A stretch of 64,000 bases of DNA from Eledone cirrhosa (taxonomy: Eukaryota > Mollusca > Cephalopoda > Octopoda > Eledonidae), in NCBI GenBank assembly GCA_964016885.1, contig OZ024747.1, positions 52,337,881 through 52,401,880 of the forward strand, written 5' to 3'. The notes under the pieces are model-generated. The model did no database searches, was not told the DNA's origin, and saw only the letters and a program-made list of their open reading frames with translations. The position numbers and the translations under genes were made by a program. Positions 25,014 to 36,763 of the stretch are shown one piece after another (position 1 is the stretch's first letter; every line of letters starts with the position of its first letter).

Positions 25014-26940
25014 AGTACGTATGTATGAATATATATGTATATGTATGAATATATATGTATACGTATATATATATTTATGTATGTATATATATATATATAC
25101 ACACATAAATGTATGTTGTGTAAGACACCATCTAAAAAAAGAAAAAAAATGTTTAAAAAGTTAAAAAATAAAATAAAACAAAGGAAAACTGGAAAAAATC
25201 CAATAATTATGTTTGTTTTTTTTTTAAAGTTTTGGGAAATTTTTTTTCACAACAAAAAATTTAAAACTTATCCAACAATCCTGGGTATATTATTTTCCTT
25301 TCTTTTTTCTTGTTTTTCTTTTCATTTTTCGAGTGTAGGGGGAGGATAGAGGGGAGGTTTGGTTGGGTTGGGTGGGGGCGTTGATTATTTTGGTATATTA
25401 TTGTTAATGTTATTTTATTATTATTAATTTTTTTGTTTTGTTTTATCTGTGATGGCAAACTCTCACTCATGTCAAACACACTTAATTTAAAGATCACAAT
25501 ACTGCCATATAAAGAGAATCACACACAAAAAGAAAAACCAATTCAAAGATAAGCTCACAAAAATATCATATACTTATATAGTATTTTTTCTCTCAACTTT
25601 TTTTTCTCTAAATGATGTTTCTTTTCTGGGGGTTTAAGAAGTGTTATTTTATTTTTTGAAATATTAATTTTTTTTTTTGTTGAAGTATGTCTTTTTTTTT
25701 CTTCTTTATAGTTTTGTTCCATTTTTGTTATTTTCATTCTTTTCCTTTTTTTTAAATTTTTTCAAATTTTTTACCTTAGGTAGTAGATAGATAGAAGTTT
25801 CCTCTTTCAAGACCATTCTGTGGCAAATCGCAGTGCGCATTTCCTCAAAGATAGAGGTATAGACACATATATAAAAATAGTGCAGATGCCATACAAATCT
25901 GGCCGTTATTAATTATATATATATATATATATATTTTTTTTTTAAAACTCCCATTGCTTGATAAACCAGGAATAAATTCCACTATATGTGGCATCTGCCT
26001 TTGCTCTACAGTTGTGGATGATAAAATTGTATTTTATTTTATTTATATTTAATTTAATTTCACTTTATATTTGGGGTGTTGTACGTAGTTGGTGAGGCAG
26101 AGATAAGAATTTTCTTTGGAAACTTAATATTTTGCTTGTCTGTTGTGTTTAAGTGTAGTAGTAGTAGTAGTAGTAGTGTTGTTGTTGCTGTTGGTTTTAT
26201 TGTTGTTAGTGTTGTTGTTTTGGAAAAAAAAGGCAGAGCAAGAGAAGAAGAAAGATAAGCTAATATATATCCTTATATCTTTTCTTTTTTTTTTTAATAA
26301 ATGGAATTACAGAACTACAGAATACCAGAATACTGAGATTCAATTCATGACCTAAGAATATATCATACAAGTGGTTGTCTTGCTGCCATCTAAGAAACAA
26401 CCACATTTTTGTTTTGTGTACTGTATACTTTATACATACACACAGCCTATACACACACATATATATATATAATATACAAACATATATATATACATATGTA
26501 TGTTTGTGTGTATGTTTATTTTCTTGATCTTTCAACTCTGCTCCTAATTCTCCAAAATCTTATTTTTATTTTTATTTATCATATCTTATAAAAACAAATC
26601 CTGCATATAGATCAAGACAAATGCAAATGTTGAGGTGGGTGAGAAATTGCACATAAAACTTTTTTTTTTTTCAAATTTATTTTATACACTCTTTTCAAAA
26701 AGCAACCAGCTGAAGTTCTAATACTGCTAAATTAGACATACACTATTCCGTTAGTTTCCAGTAATATTCTCTCTTGCCTCAGGTAAACACTCTGTAGGAG
26801 TTTAAGACAATTCTTCCTGTTATGACTGAATTTTCCCTACTGAAGAATATCAGTAGATAAAACTAATAAACATGTATGTATACTTGTATACATGTGGGAG
26901 TGTGTGGATGGGATGTGTGTGTTAAAGAACTTTTGGTGAG
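24216..26940. other. Gene-free stretch, including the downstream flank of the zinc-finger gene
   Basis: Holds (TA)n at 24941-25003, a G-rich run at 25338-25379 and (GTA)n at 26155-26176. A minus-strand AATAAA at 26676-26681 is a candidate poly(A) signal for the zinc-finger gene. Confidence 0.5.
26676..26681 (-). terminator. Candidate polyadenylation signal AATAAA for the zinc-finger gene
   Basis: TTTATT on the plus strand, about 410 nt beyond the stop. AT-rich DNA produces such hexamers by chance. Confidence 0.2.
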
Positions 26941-26946
26941 TGTGAG

Positions 26947-27089
<143 letters not shown>

Positions 27090-30000
27090 TTAAGGCTCAG
27101 CCGGTACCAAGGTAAGAGTCAGAGTAACAGGTTCCGTCACACGCTGACGCACCGGCATGTGTACGACAGAGGGAATAAAGTTTGTATCCACTAAACTGTT
27201 TTCTAAATGAAATGCTTGCATAATAAAAGGAGTTTGCGACTTGCTGTCGTCACTTCTACAACCATAACCCTCATTTTCATCAGTGGAATCCATGTCACAG
27301 TTGTTGATACTGCTATTGTTGTTATTGTTGTTGATATTGTTGTTGTCATCATCGGCCTCATCACTACCGACACAATGTGTTGCTTCAGCTGTTGAAGGCA
27401 TTTGCTCCTCATCAGGATAATTACTGAGGTTGTTATGAGGTTGAGGTGGTGAAGATGAATTGGCTTCTTTTAAACCTTCATCAATATCTTCAGGAGGCAT
27501 TGAAGAAGGTGACATTTTTGGCCCATGGTTAAAGGCCATATGTTTTTGCAACAGTTTTGCAAAGCTGCATGTAAATTCACACTGTCTACAAGAGTAGAAT
27601 CCATTATCTCCTGATGGCTCAGCATCTGATGTCAACTTTGATTTTTTAACATGTACTTCCCTAATATGCATCTGACATGCTTTCTTACTCAAATACTTAA
27701 TGCCACATTTGGCGCACTTGAACTTTTTGATACGATTGCCTTTTGGTCGAGGTCGGGATTCTTTCATATCATTTGCGTGATATTCTGTGATATGGCGGAT
27801 GAGAGAATGTTCATAAAGGAATGATTTAAGGCAGGTTTTGCAGGTGAACCTCCCAACAGTGCCCTTAATAATGCTATGTTTGCGTTCTTCATGAGAATAT
27901 ATATTTGAAAGCCACCTTGTTTTGTAATCACAGTGAACACAACTGTATAGCTTTGGTTTGCCGCCACGGGAGTACTTCCTTCGTAAGCTATTTCCCCAGC
28001 TGAGGCTGTTATGCAAAGGACCACCAAAGTGATGTGGTGGTGAAAAATCAGGTTTTGCACTTACCTCAGCTTTGTGATCATTCAAAACATGCATCTGAAG
28101 GCTAATACTATTTGGAAATACTTTGAAACAGAACTGGCACATCTGAGCTTCTAAAGGTACATATTTGTTGTCTGAAGGTAAAGATACCCCATGGTCTTTT
28201 AAAACATGAGCATGTAGCCACTTTTCATTTTTAAATCGTCGGTCACACAGTTTGCAAACTTCAGTGAAATGGTTGTAATACCTATTGTTAACAGGGGTAT
28301 CATCAAGCTGTTCTGTTTTGATTTTCACCTCATCTGGATTTTGTTGCTGCTGGGACAATAATTTGGAATCAGGGTTTGCGAGGCATGAATCTGACAAGCT
28401 GTTTGGTAAAATAGAAAAGCCGTTGGACAGCTTTTCAGTTTGACTTCCAGGGGAGGCATTGCCAATGCTACCGATGTCCACAGGAGAAGACCGCATGGAA
28501 GGGCTTGGAGTAATTTTCTGCTCCTCGGGGGTTGGTAAGATTCCATGCTTGTTCAGCTTATGAGTTCGTAAGAAATACTTGTTGCACAACTCCTTGTTAC
28601 AGATGTCACAAATCACACGAGAAGAATTCACTGGTTCTTTCCATCGCCATGTATGTTTTTCAAAGCTTTCATTGAATTGAAAACCATCCATGCTCATACT
28701 CATACTAACAGCCAAATTGTTTATCAGTTTTTTATTTGGTTGTGGTAACTGCATCTTATCAATGGTTTTACTGTCACTCCTATCTGACTTGATGCCATGA
28801 ATGTTCAATTTATGGGTACGGAGGAAATATTTACTGCACAGTTCTTTTTTGCAGATTTCACAATATGCTTCCGGGTCAATACCCATCTTCACCAATTCAT
28901 GGTGGTCAGGTTTCTCAATGTTACTCATCGGGGTCATAAACTCTTTGCCGTTCATATCAACTTTCTGCATCTCTAATAAGGCTAGCTCTTTTGCTTGATC
29001 TCTAATAATATCACGTATGTATTCCTTCTGATTATCTTTAAAGAAATTCAGCTTAGGAGAAGATGACTTCCCCTCACTCTGTTTGTTCTCCTTCTCGGCA
29101 GACATGATATCAATTCCATGTACTTTTAGCTTGTGGTTCTTAAGAAAATACTTATTGCACAACTCTTTGCTACAGATGTCGCAGGTGACGCGATCCGCAA
29201 GCTTTGCTGCAATCATGTTTCCAAAGAGTGTGGGCATTCCGCTGCTGTCAGTGACACTGTTTCCATTCCTCATGTCGCTGCCAACGAATCCAGGCATGGA
29301 TTTAATCCGTGCTGACATGTCACCTGGTAACTGACCATCCAGCGGATGGCTCTTCGAAGGTGTTTCATGAAAGACACCATGCACGTTCATGCGATGAATG
29401 CGGTAGCTGTATTTGCTTGAGAATTCTCTGTTACAGATGTTGCAGTAAGTGACATAGCACTCACTGTTGGAATTTGAAAGAATGTTCTGGGACAGGCCCA
29501 CCACAGAGCTGGTCATGCTGGACTGGGACACATTAACACCAGTACTTGTCAAGAGATTTTGAGGAGTATCATTTATTCCAGATCCCTTCATAAGTGCTAG
29601 ATTCTTGAGAACAGAAGGATCTTTCAGGTTTGTATGATCCTTGATTAAACTACCAGCTTCTTTGGAAGCGAGAATTTGCTCTTTCATCTGTTCTGCATCT
29701 TTCATTCCCATGTCTATTGCTTTCATGACAAGAGGCATTCCTTGCTCCTGAGATACACGCCCAGACACTGCATCTTCTTTTCCTGGCTCTCTTAGAAGTC
29801 CTGGCTCCTGTTTCACATCAGGATGGTCAGGGTCAATGGATAATCTGGACGAAATTTGAGGTTGCTGTAGTTGTGGCTTCATCTCGTCAGTATAAATATT
29901 ATGCATATTGGCTTTGTGGATCTTTAGGAAATATTTATTGCAGAACTCTTTACGGCAAATCTCACAGTATGCTTCTGCATTTAAAACCCCAATACTACGA

Positions 30001-32366
30001 AGTGCATCACTTGCAATGGGTTGTGCTGGCGGGGCGGAACTTGATGATGGTGGCTGTGGTTGAGATTGTGAGGACTGAGATACTGGTGGTGGAAGTGGTA
30101 TTGGTAGGGGTTGTTGTTGTTGTTGTTGTTGTTGTTGTTGCTGCTGCTGCTGCTGCTGTTGTTGTTGTTGTTGTTGCTGCTGCTGCTGCTGATGGTTTTG
30201 TAATTGTTGCTGGTGGTTTTGTATTTGTTGTTGCAGCGCTTGTTGGTGATTCTGTAGCTGTTGTTGCTGCGACTGCAGCTGCTGTTGCTGGTGATTCTGC
30301 AACTGCTGTTGCTGATGATTCTGCAAATGCTGTTGCTGATGTTGCTGTTGTTGGTGATTCTGTAGTGGTGAGTGTTGCTGTTGATTCTGTAACTGCTGCT
30401 GCTGTGGATTTTGCAGCTGTGACTGCTGTTGTTGTTGTTGTTGTTGTTGTTGCTGTTGTTGTTGTTGTTGGTGGTTTTGAATCTGCTGCTGATTTTGCAT
30501 TTGTTGTTGCTTCTGTTGAGGAGATGGTATCTGTTGTGGTGGTGTGGCCTCCATGTGTTGGGAAGTGATAGGCTGAGAAAGGACTGAATTGGAGTGTGGT
30601 TGCATCTGCGGTTGAGGCTGGTGCAACAGAGGCTGTGCAGGGATTATCGCTACAGGAGGTACAAATGGGTTCAACACCATAACGCCAGCCATATTAGGCA
30701 TGCTGGCCATGGACTGAGGTACAATAATGGATGAGGAGGTAACAGCGACGGACGTAGGGATGTCGATTGGACGTATACGTCTGAAATTGTTGCAGCTCTC
30801 CGGCGCAATGCCGTGAACATCCTGTTTGTGTTTTTTGAGGTAGTATTTGTTGCAGAAGTGCTTCTGACATAACTCACAATAGTCTTCCAAGTCTTGATTG
30901 ACACTGCCTTCAGTAATTACTTTCTGATTCTGTGACTGAGGATCTAATCTATATGATGATGGTGTGACAATTTGCTCCTGAGGCGGCTGTTGCTGAGCTG
31001 GAGGTGGGGGAATCATTGAAGGAAATGTGTTAATTGAAAACGGTGATGGCGTATTCTCGTAGATACCATGCTTATTAGCTTTATGTGTTTTCAGAAAATA
31101 TTTGTTACAAAATTCTCTATCACATATTTCGCAGTATGCATCAGGATGAAATATTCGGGTTCCATCATTTTTGATACTGAGTTCACCAGTTGAATCTTTG
31201 GATTCAGCCTCTATGGGATCAAGGCCTGGGATGCTGGAAAGAGGCACAGATGAGGGCACCACAGTAAGTACACCTGTGGACTCCAAGCCATTATGACCAT
31301 TGGACTGTGGTTTTATGCATTGCTGGAGTTCATTTGCTAAGCGATGGTACTCGGTTGGAAAAGTCTGCCAGTGTTCTTGTTTAAAAACACTGATATGGTT
31401 TTCTAGGGGTGGTAATTCTTTTTCTGATTCCAGCAGTGGATGATGTGGTTGTTGTGGTTGTTGGTGTTGTTGGTGTTGTTGTTGGTGTTGTTGGTGTTGT
31501 TGTGGTGGTGGTGGTGGTGTATGTTGCTGGTGTAGTTGTTGATGCTGTGGAAGTGGTGGAAGTGGTGGATGTGGTTGGTGTTGTTGTGGTGGTTGGTGGT
31601 GTTGTGGTAGTTGTTGTGGTGGTGGTGGTTGTTGTTGTTGTTGTTGTTGTTGGGGTGTTGTTGGTGGTGAAGGTATTGTCGGTTGTTGTGGAGGTGATTG
31701 TTGTTGATGATGTGGTGATGGTAATGGAGACTGTTGCTGGGCAATTTGTGCTGGTACATGTTGGGGTGATACCTGTGGAGGTGATACCTGTTGAGGTGAT
31801 ATTTGAGAGGGTGATATCTGCTGTGGAGGTAATGGCTGTGGTAATATATGTTGTTGGCTTAACGGGTTTAACTGTGTCGAGAACTGTGGTGGAGATAACT
31901 GTGGTGGTATGTGTATTGGAGCTGGTGGTGGGAGAGGTATCTGTTGTGGTAGTAGGAGTGGGAGTGGGAGTGGTATTGCTGGTGGTGGTGGTGGTGGTGG
32001 TGGTGGTTGTTGTTGTTGTTGTTGCGGTTGTTGTTGTGGTGGTTGAGGTGGAGGTGGCGGCACTGGCCCTAGTTGTTGTGGTGGTAGTTGTAAGGGAGGT
32101 AATTGCTGTAACTGTGATGGTAGTTGTGGTTGCGGGGACACCGAGGGTAAGAGTTCAGGACAACTTTGGCCAGAAGAGAAATTATCAGCAGCCTCTTCCT
32201 TCAGTTGGCTGTTGTCATCATCCTCATTAGTCAACCTCTCTCCACACTCTTCCAAATCATAGTCTGGAGGTTTCTCAAACTGTTTTGATACACTTTCCCC
32301 AGAATCTAAATCTGCACTATAAGAAACACGGTTTGGTTTTGTTTGCTTACGACGGTTCGACTTCAT
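27090..32366 (-). CDS. Large C2H2 zinc-finger protein, Pro/Gln-rich, 13 fingers
   Basis: A single 1,758-codon open exon, probably a nuclear nucleic-acid-binding regulator (inferred from the fingers). Residues about 73-317 are Pro/Gln/His-rich. First Cys of each finger: 412, 497, 801, 975, 1062, 1169, 1253, 1371, 1410, 1476, 1509, 1551, 1593. All 13 fit C-x2-C-x12-H-x4-H. Fingers 1-7 are one subtype (core like [10 protein letters not shown], usually then HGI) and lie 80-300 residues apart; the last four are closely spaced. No TGEKP linkers occur. Gln-rich 612-755 contains Q16 (633-648) and Q27 (726-752), coded by mixed CAA/CAG. The C-terminal region is Asp/Asn-rich and ends [12 protein letters not shown]. 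The start is supported by an in-frame TGA 12 nt upstream. The stop directly abuts a long (TA)n tract. A minus-strand AATAAA lies at 26676-26681, about 410 nt past the stop. I do not recognise the exact orthologue. Confidence 0.93.
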   Translation of the reverse strand: MKSNRRKQTKPNRVSYSADLDSGESVSKQFEKPPDYDLEECGERLTNEDDDNSQLKEEAADNFSSGQSCPELLPSVSPQPQLPSQLQQLPPLQLPPQQLGPVPPPPPQPPQQQPQQQQQQPPPPPPPPPAIPLPLPLLLPQQIPLPPPAPIHIPPQLSPPQFSTQLNPLSQQHILPQPLPPQQISPSQISPQQVSPPQVSPQHVPAQIAQQQSPLPSPHHQQQSPPQQPTIPSPPTTPQQQQQQQQPPPPQQLPQHHQPPQQHQPHPPLPPLPQHQQLHQQHTPPPPPQQHQQHQQQHQQHQQPQQPHHPLLESEKELPPLENHISVFKQEHWQTFPTEYHRLANELQQCIKPQSNGHNGLESTGVLTVVPSSVPLSSIPGLDPIEAESKDSTGELSIKNDGTRIFHPDAYCEICDREFCNKYFLKTHKANKHGIYENTPSPFSINTFPSMIPPPPAQQQPPQEQIVTPSSYRLDPQSQNQKVITEGSVNQDLEDYCELCQKHFCNKYYLKKHKQDVHGIAPESCNNFRRIRPIDIPTSVAVTSSSIIVPQSMASMPNMAGVMVLNPFVPPVAIIPAQPLLHQPQPQMQPHSNSVLSQPITSQHMEATPPQQIPSPQQKQQQMQNQQQIQNHQQQQQQQQQQQQQQQQSQLQNPQQQQLQNQQQHSPLQNHQQQQHQQQHLQNHQQQQLQNHQQQQLQSQQQQLQNHQQALQQQIQNHQQQLQNHQQQQQQQQQQQQQQQQQQQQQQQQQQQPLPIPLPPPVSQSSQSQPQPPSSSSAPPAQPIASDALRSIGVLNAEAYCEICRKEFCNKYFLKIHKANMHNIYTDEMKPQLQQPQISSRLSIDPDHPDVKQEPGLLREPGKEDAVSGRVSQEQGMPLVMKAIDMGMKDAEQMKEQILASKEAGSLIKDHTNLKDPSVLKNLALMKGSGINDTPQNLLTSTGVNVSQSSMTSSVVGLSQNILSNSNSECYVTYCNICNREFSSKYSYRIHRMNVHGVFHETPSKSHPLDGQLPGDMSARIKSMPGFVGSDMRNGNSVTDSSGMPTLFGNMIAAKLADRVTCDICSKELCNKYFLKNHKLKVHGIDIMSAEKENKQSEGKSSSPKLNFFKDNQKEYIRDIIRDQAKELALLEMQKVDMNGKEFMTPMSNIEKPDHHELVKMGIDPEAYCEICKKELCSKYFLRTHKLNIHGIKSDRSDSKTIDKMQLPQPNKKLINNLAVSMSMSMDGFQFNESFEKHTWRWKEPVNSSRVICDICNKELCNKYFLRTHKLNKHGILPTPEEQKITPSPSMRSSPVDIGSIGNASPGSQTEKLSNGFSILPNSLSDSCLANPDSKLLSQQQQNPDEVKIKTEQLDDTPVNNRYYNHFTEVCKLCDRRFKNEKWLHAHVLKDHGVSLPSDNKYVPLEAQMCQFCFKVFPNSISLQMHVLNDHKAEVSAKPDFSPPHHFGGPLHNSLSWGNSLRRKYSRGGKPKLYSCVHCDYKTRWLSNIYSHEERKHSIIKGTVGRFTCKTCLKSFLYEHSLIRHITEYHANDMKESRPRPKGNRIKKFKCAKCGIKYLSKKACQMHIREVHVKKSKLTSDAEPSGDNGFYSCRQCEFTCSFAKLLQKHMAFNHGPKMSPSSMPPEDIDEGLKEANSSSPPQPHNNLSNYPDEEQMPSTAEATHCVGSDEADDDNNNINNNNNNSSINNCDMDSTDENEGYGCRSDDSKSQTPFIMQAFHLENSLVDTNFIPSVVHMPVRQRVTEPVTLTLTLVPAEP

Positions 32367-32367
32367 C

Positions 32368-32535
32368 CTAGTGAATCAGCTGGCTTCCTTTCTTAAGAGA
32401 AATATATGCAGAATACAATGAGGTATTTCTGGTTTTATCAGTAGAAACAATACATCCTGTGGCCACTATTTGTTTTATCCATGTTGAACTTTGCATACAT
32501 TCATAACAATCACTGACCCGTATTCCAATTTTCAT
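32368..32535 (-). promoter_or_regulatory. uORF of 55 codons in the zinc-finger 5' leader
   Basis: An ATG two bases inside the predicted exon opens a frame (starts MKIGIRVSDC, ends KKGSQLIH) that closes with TAG. Only one G separates this stop from the main ATG (TAG-G-ATG). A second in-frame ATG is codon 14. If the leader is transcribed as predicted, scanning ribosomes would meet this frame first, so it could reduce or couple translation of the zinc-finger protein. Alternatively, the leader is longer or the 5' exon is spliced differently. The peptide resembles nothing I know. Confidence 0.4.
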
Positions 32536-32537
32536 GT

Positions 32538-32562
32538 CTGCAATGAAAAAATAAAAATAAGT
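32538..32562 (-). other. Predicted 3' splice site (acceptor) of the zinc-finger coding exon
   Basis: On the minus strand a T-rich tract (TTATTTTTATTTTTTC) runs into ATTGCAG, putting the exon start at 32537, 171 nt upstream of the main ATG. This suggests one or more untranslated 5' exons further upstream at higher coordinates. I could not locate them. Confidence 0.6.
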
Positions 32563-32639
32563 TTAAATGAAATAGTTGTCAAGAATAAAATTGAGAATCT
32601 AAAATAAATTATCATTTTGTAAAGCAAGAAAATCAGTTG

Positions 32640-32892
32640 AATCAACAAAATCATTTAATGTCTTTTTTTATACCAGCTCAGCGAAAACCAGCCCTGGTTC
32701 TATAAAATAAACTCGTCCAATTCAAACAATTCCTCAATAAATTTATATCTTCCAACATGATGTTATGCAAGAACCATGTGTTAAGTATTATCAATGAAAT
32801 AATTAATCATTTGAATAAATCCTTCAAAATTTTGCATTAATTAATCAAAAGAGATTATATTTCATTATAAATATGGTCACAAAAGGGTTAAT
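32640..32892 (-). mobile_element. TTAA-type MITE (family F)
   Basis: Reverse copy: TATACCAGCTCAGCGAAAAC, GAACCATGTGTTAAGTATTA, AATGAAATAATTAATCATTT, ending CACAAAAGGGTTAA. Confidence 0.6.
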
Positions 32893-33285
32893 GTCCCTTT
32901 TCCATGCTGACATGGTTTGGAAACGGTCATTATGAATAAAGTTGAGGGTGGTGGATTAGTAGAATTGTTTAAGTGTCAAAGAAATGCTTTGTGGCTTTTA
33001 TTCTGACTTAGTAAGGTTTCTGAATTTAAATTTCTGGAGGTTGATAAAACAAAGTACCAGTGAAATATTGGGGGTCAATTTAATCAACGTACACCTCCTC
33101 GAAAATTTCTAGCCTTGTCTTTAAATTAAAAACCAATATGAACATAGTATTTAAACAAATCAACTGTCCACCTAGACAAGTTTAAGAACTACATCTTGCT
33201 CACTATATGTCCTGTTATTGATATGGTTTCTATGGTTGTATGTCTTTCCTAACACTAACCACTTTCCAGAGTGTATTGAAATATA
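32893..33285 (+). mobile_element. Repeat family D split by a SINE
   Basis: Left piece TCCCTTTTCCATGCTGACAT plus GGTTTGGAAACGG, and right piece GTATGTCTTTCCTAACACTA plus ACCACTTTCCAGAGTGT, match the uninterrupted copy at 39353-39610. Between them lies the SINE at 32943-33121. Confidence 0.6.
32943..33121 (+). mobile_element. SINE family A nested in family D
   Basis: Head GGTGGTGGATTAGTAGAATT, CAAAGAAATGCTTTGTGGC, body GTTGATAAAACAAAGTACCA, end TCTAGCCTTGTCTTTAAATT. Confidence 0.8.
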
Positions 33286-33473
33286 TTAGTTAACTTTTAC
33301 ATTACAATATTTCTAATGAAAGACACTTTATAAGATTTTTTCAAATCAATATCGAAAATAACCAAGAAATTTAAGACTCCATAAAATAACTTTCTCAGCT
33401 GGTGTTTGTAACTTAATTGTAAAACCAGAGGCAACCATTTTCAGTGGATTTGGTGTCAAAAGAGTTTAGAGGC
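33286..33473 (+). mobile_element. TTAA-type MITE (family F)
   Basis: Begins GTTAACTTTTACATTACAAT and ATTTCTAATGAAAGACACTT, ends TGGTGTCAAAAGAGTTTA. Confidence 0.5.
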
Positions 33474-34607
33474 TAGTGGAAAAAAAAAATACACTTTAAT
33501 AAGTTATTTATATTATTAAATGCACTCCATTATTTTCAAAATTATTTGAAATTATTTGGTATCTTCTTTTATAATTATGGTAATGGCAGTGTGAAAAGGT
33601 GATAAAGAAAAAAAAGCAAATGGGAAGTTTGGAATACAAATATGGAATTGGTATTTTACCCTATTATTAATAAATTAAGAAAGGGAAATTATTTCCCAAC
33701 TAGTAAGTACATATGTAAACATACACACTACTCTTTCTCTACAATACATACAAACAATAAAACAAATCAAATTCAAATAAGTTTCTAAAGTATATAAGTA
33801 TATCTATACAGAAGCAAATAATTTTTCATCCAATGACAAAAAATACAATATATATATATATATATAAAGTATATATAAGCAACCCACAGAATTCAATTTC
33901 TGAAAAGTTAGTTATCTAAAAGCTATAACAAAACAACATTGCCACTATATATAGTGGCAATGTTGTTTTTATATATATATACCCCCCCCCCCCCTCCAAC
34001 ACACACATACACACAGAGAAATCCAATTCTTGTAAGTTGTCTGCAAGATGAACTTGATTCCACCATTACCACCTTCATTGCATAGCAACAGCAACTTCAT
34101 ATTTCATTGATACAAGAAGAAGAACGATGGCTGAAGATGGAGAAGAAGTAAAACTCTGTAGAAGCTGTTGTTCCTTAATGGGATTAGCACATCAGAAGGA
34201 ACGAAGACTGATTCAAATTGAATAGAAATGAAATGGAGAGATAAAATAGCTTATCTTCCATTTCCCACCTTTCTCACTCCCTCCTCTCTATCTGTCTATC
34301 TCTCCACCCCTTACATACAGACATACACAGAGAAATAACCAAATGGTTAAGTGCAATCGAATTGAAAGAGAAATACTTTGTAGATGTTGCAAAACTTTGG
34401 AGAGAGAGAAGAAAAAAGTTTTGTAACATAACACAAGTTTTTTACATTATATTAGTATAAATGTATAAATATATGAAAGCACAGGGCTGGAGGTAGACAT
34501 GCACATATACACACTCACTGTTGGATGTACAAACATAAATATATAATAACTAACACGCTGACAAGTAATAGAAAAATGTATAAAATGAAGCTAGGCAGAA
34601 AAAGGAT

Positions 34608-34641
<34 letters not shown>

Positions 34642-34819
34642 GACATACACAATAGGGTAAATCAATCAACCATCACCATCATCATCTTCTGTGAGTAATC
34701 CAATTTAAAGTGAACTGCTAGAGTAAAAGAAAAGTGTATCAAATAGTAGTGATAATGATTTTATTACTTTTGATAGTAATCATAATATATGTTAAGTAAT
34801 AGAAATTATGATGATAATA
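33474..34819. other. Gene-free; contains a 40-bp palindrome and (CA)n
   Basis: (TA)n at about 33849-33866, the palindrome 33930-33969, C13 at 33982-33994, (CA)n at 34611-34628. No supported gene. Confidence 0.5.
33930..33969. repeat. Perfect 40-bp palindrome
   Basis: AAAACAACATTGCCACTATA followed directly by its exact reverse complement, then (TA)n and C13. Confidence 0.95.
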
Positions 34820-35045
34820 CCAGTAATGATAATGTTGATAATACCAGTGATGTTGAAAATAGTGGTGATAATGATGATAACTGTGGTGATGATAATGTTG
34901 AGAATAGTGGTGATAATGATGATAACTGTGGTGATGATAATGTTGAGAATAGTGGTGATGATAATATTGATAACAGTGGTGATAATGTTGCAAATAGTGG
35001 TAATAATGTTGAGAATAGTGGTGATAATGGTGACATTGATGACAG
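34820..35045 (+). repeat. 45-bp GAT/AAT-rich minisatellite
   Basis: Two identical 45-bp units at 34858 and 34903 (AATAGTGGTGATAATGATGA...), then diverged units. The 122-codon plus frame reads Asp/Asn/Ser repeats (VENSGDNDDNCGDDN); I see no sign it is a gene. Confidence 0.85.
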
Positions 35046-35500
35046 GAAGTATTTAAATAGGTCACAAGTACTATGTACTATAGATTATTATCACACCTGT
35101 ACTATAGATTGCTATCATACCTGTTTTATGATTTCACCTAACAGAATACTCACATAATAGAATTAAAAATAGACAATACTAACATTTAAATCTCCCACCT
35201 ATGCATGTTTCACTGGCCTCCTATGAAGTCATATCTTATAAGAGATTTATCAGGTGTTTTAATAATAGGGGCCCCAATTCTATCCTTATAACAGAATAGT
35301 TGTTAACTAGCCAAAACATACACCTCAAAATTAAGTCACCTTCTCTCAAATTAGTCATTTTTATAGAACAGCACCACCACCTTCTAACTAATCAAAATTA
35401 TTTTCAACTGGAGGAATAAAAGATAAAAATAAACTATCTGCAAAAATAGTGATTAATACTCTACTTTAAACTAAGTTAATCAGTAGAAATACATGCACGC
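35046..35500. other. Short tandem duplication, otherwise nothing recognised
   Basis: A 24-bp unit (GTACTATAGATT...) is duplicated with changes at about 35072-35120. Confidence 0.5.
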
Positions 35501-35735
35501 ACTGATGACGGCATAGTGGTTAGGGTGTTCAACTCACAATCATAAGGTCATAGCTTTCATTCCTGGGCTGGGCAGCACATTGGATTCTTGAGCAAGATGC
35601 TTTGTTTCACATTGCCTTTCGTCATATGACAGGGGGCCCTCTATCATTAAAAAACTTGAAAAACCTCTTGAAATGTAACAGTATAGAAAGCCAGCTAAAC
35701 CTGCATAAGTGTGAGCTGTAAATTGTACTGTTCAT
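35501..35735 (+). mobile_element. tRNA-derived SINE (family G)
   Basis: Head GCATAGTGGTTAGGGTGTTC with a B-box-like TTCATTCCTGG, then GAGCAAGATGCTTTGTTTCA and AGCCAGCTAAACCTGCATAA. Not an intact tRNA. Confidence 0.75.
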
Positions 35736-36221
35736 TTAATTTGACAGACACACAGATATATACATTGAGACACAGACATAGAGACATACAGATTGACATA
35801 CACTAGATTTATATCACCAACAAGTAAATCAATCGAGGAAGTTGAATGAACCATAAAAGTACCGTGAGAAATTCAAATCATTTTATAAACCTTGGGATAG
35901 TTTTTTCTCATCATTTAGGTTATTAATATAACCAACCAGTCCCACCATTACAAAAAGCAGAAAGAATAGAAGGAAAGTCGGACATACACATACACATACA
36001 TTCATAAATACACAAATATACACACACTCACTAGAAACAGAAGGGTATGTTTTGTCATTGTAATGATAAAATATAAATACAAGAAATTAACATAAATAAT
36101 TATCAACCTTTCCCTAATGAATATCTTCAAATGAGAACTAAACAAATAAAAAGTTAAATTCAAGTATGACTGACCTGTATAGTTTTTTTTTTATTATCAT
36201 ATTTAAATAACTGAAGGAAGG
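35736..36221. other. Nothing recognisable
   Basis: Small CA/TA patches only. Confidence 0.5.
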
Positions 36222-36477
36222 AAAAAAGAAACTTAAGCCTTTGTGACTGTTTTTCAAAAGAAATACACTATATTTTAATTAACTAGTGAGGAACTTTGGG
36301 ATATTTACTAAAATAATTAATTATTTTCATCATTACTAAGACAGTAACTTAACATATGGTTCTTATAGAAAGAATATGGAAGATTTTTAATTTGAATAGG
36401 AACCTTTTAAAATGAGATGTTTGTTTCATTGAACTTGAGCTGGTTTGAGCTGGGCTAGTTTCAAAAGGGTTTTAACT
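36222..36477 (+). mobile_element. TTAA-type MITE (family F), both ends visible
   Basis: Starts CTTAAGCCTTTGTGACTG, carries TTACTAAAATAATTAATTAT and ACATATGGTTCTTATAG, ends GGTTTTAA after TTTCAAAAG. Termini fit inverted TTAACCCTTT-type ends. Confidence 0.65.
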
Positions 36478-36480
36478 AAC

Positions 36481-36721
36481 AACATGGTTAATGCATGTGG
36501 TCTAGTGATTAGGATGTTGGATTCAGGATAAAATGGATGTGGGTTTGATTTCTGAACTGGACAACATATTACTTTTGAGCAAGACATTTCCCTGACTGCG
36601 GTGGGGTCTTAATCAAGAAACCACTTATGAGATGCAACCTCGTAAGAGGCCAAAGCATAATCAATGCATTTCCTTGTGATACTAGCACTACCACTTTACA
36701 GTGTGTACAGGGCACATTGAA
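36481..36721 (+). mobile_element. tRNA-derived SINE (family G)
   Basis: A-box-like TGGTCTAGTGATTAGGATGT, B-box-like GGGTTTGATTTCTG, then TTGAGCAAGACATTTCCCTG and CTTATGAGATGCAACC. Confidence 0.7.
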
Positions 36722-36763
36722 GATATATTTGTTATTAGGACAAACATAATAGGATATTTGAAA

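Noticed and set aside
29873..30568. 231-codon plus frame (Val/Ala-rich)
   Set aside because: Antisense shadow of the poly-Gln coding region of the zinc-finger gene.
31409..32230. 273-codon plus frame (Val-rich)
   Set aside because: Antisense shadow of the Pro/Gln-rich N-terminal region of the zinc-finger gene.
34789..35157. 122-codon Asp/Asn/Ser-rich plus frame
   Set aside because: Driven by a 45-bp GAT/AAT minisatellite. The unrepeated end has no recognisable motif, and no splice or promoter context is evident.
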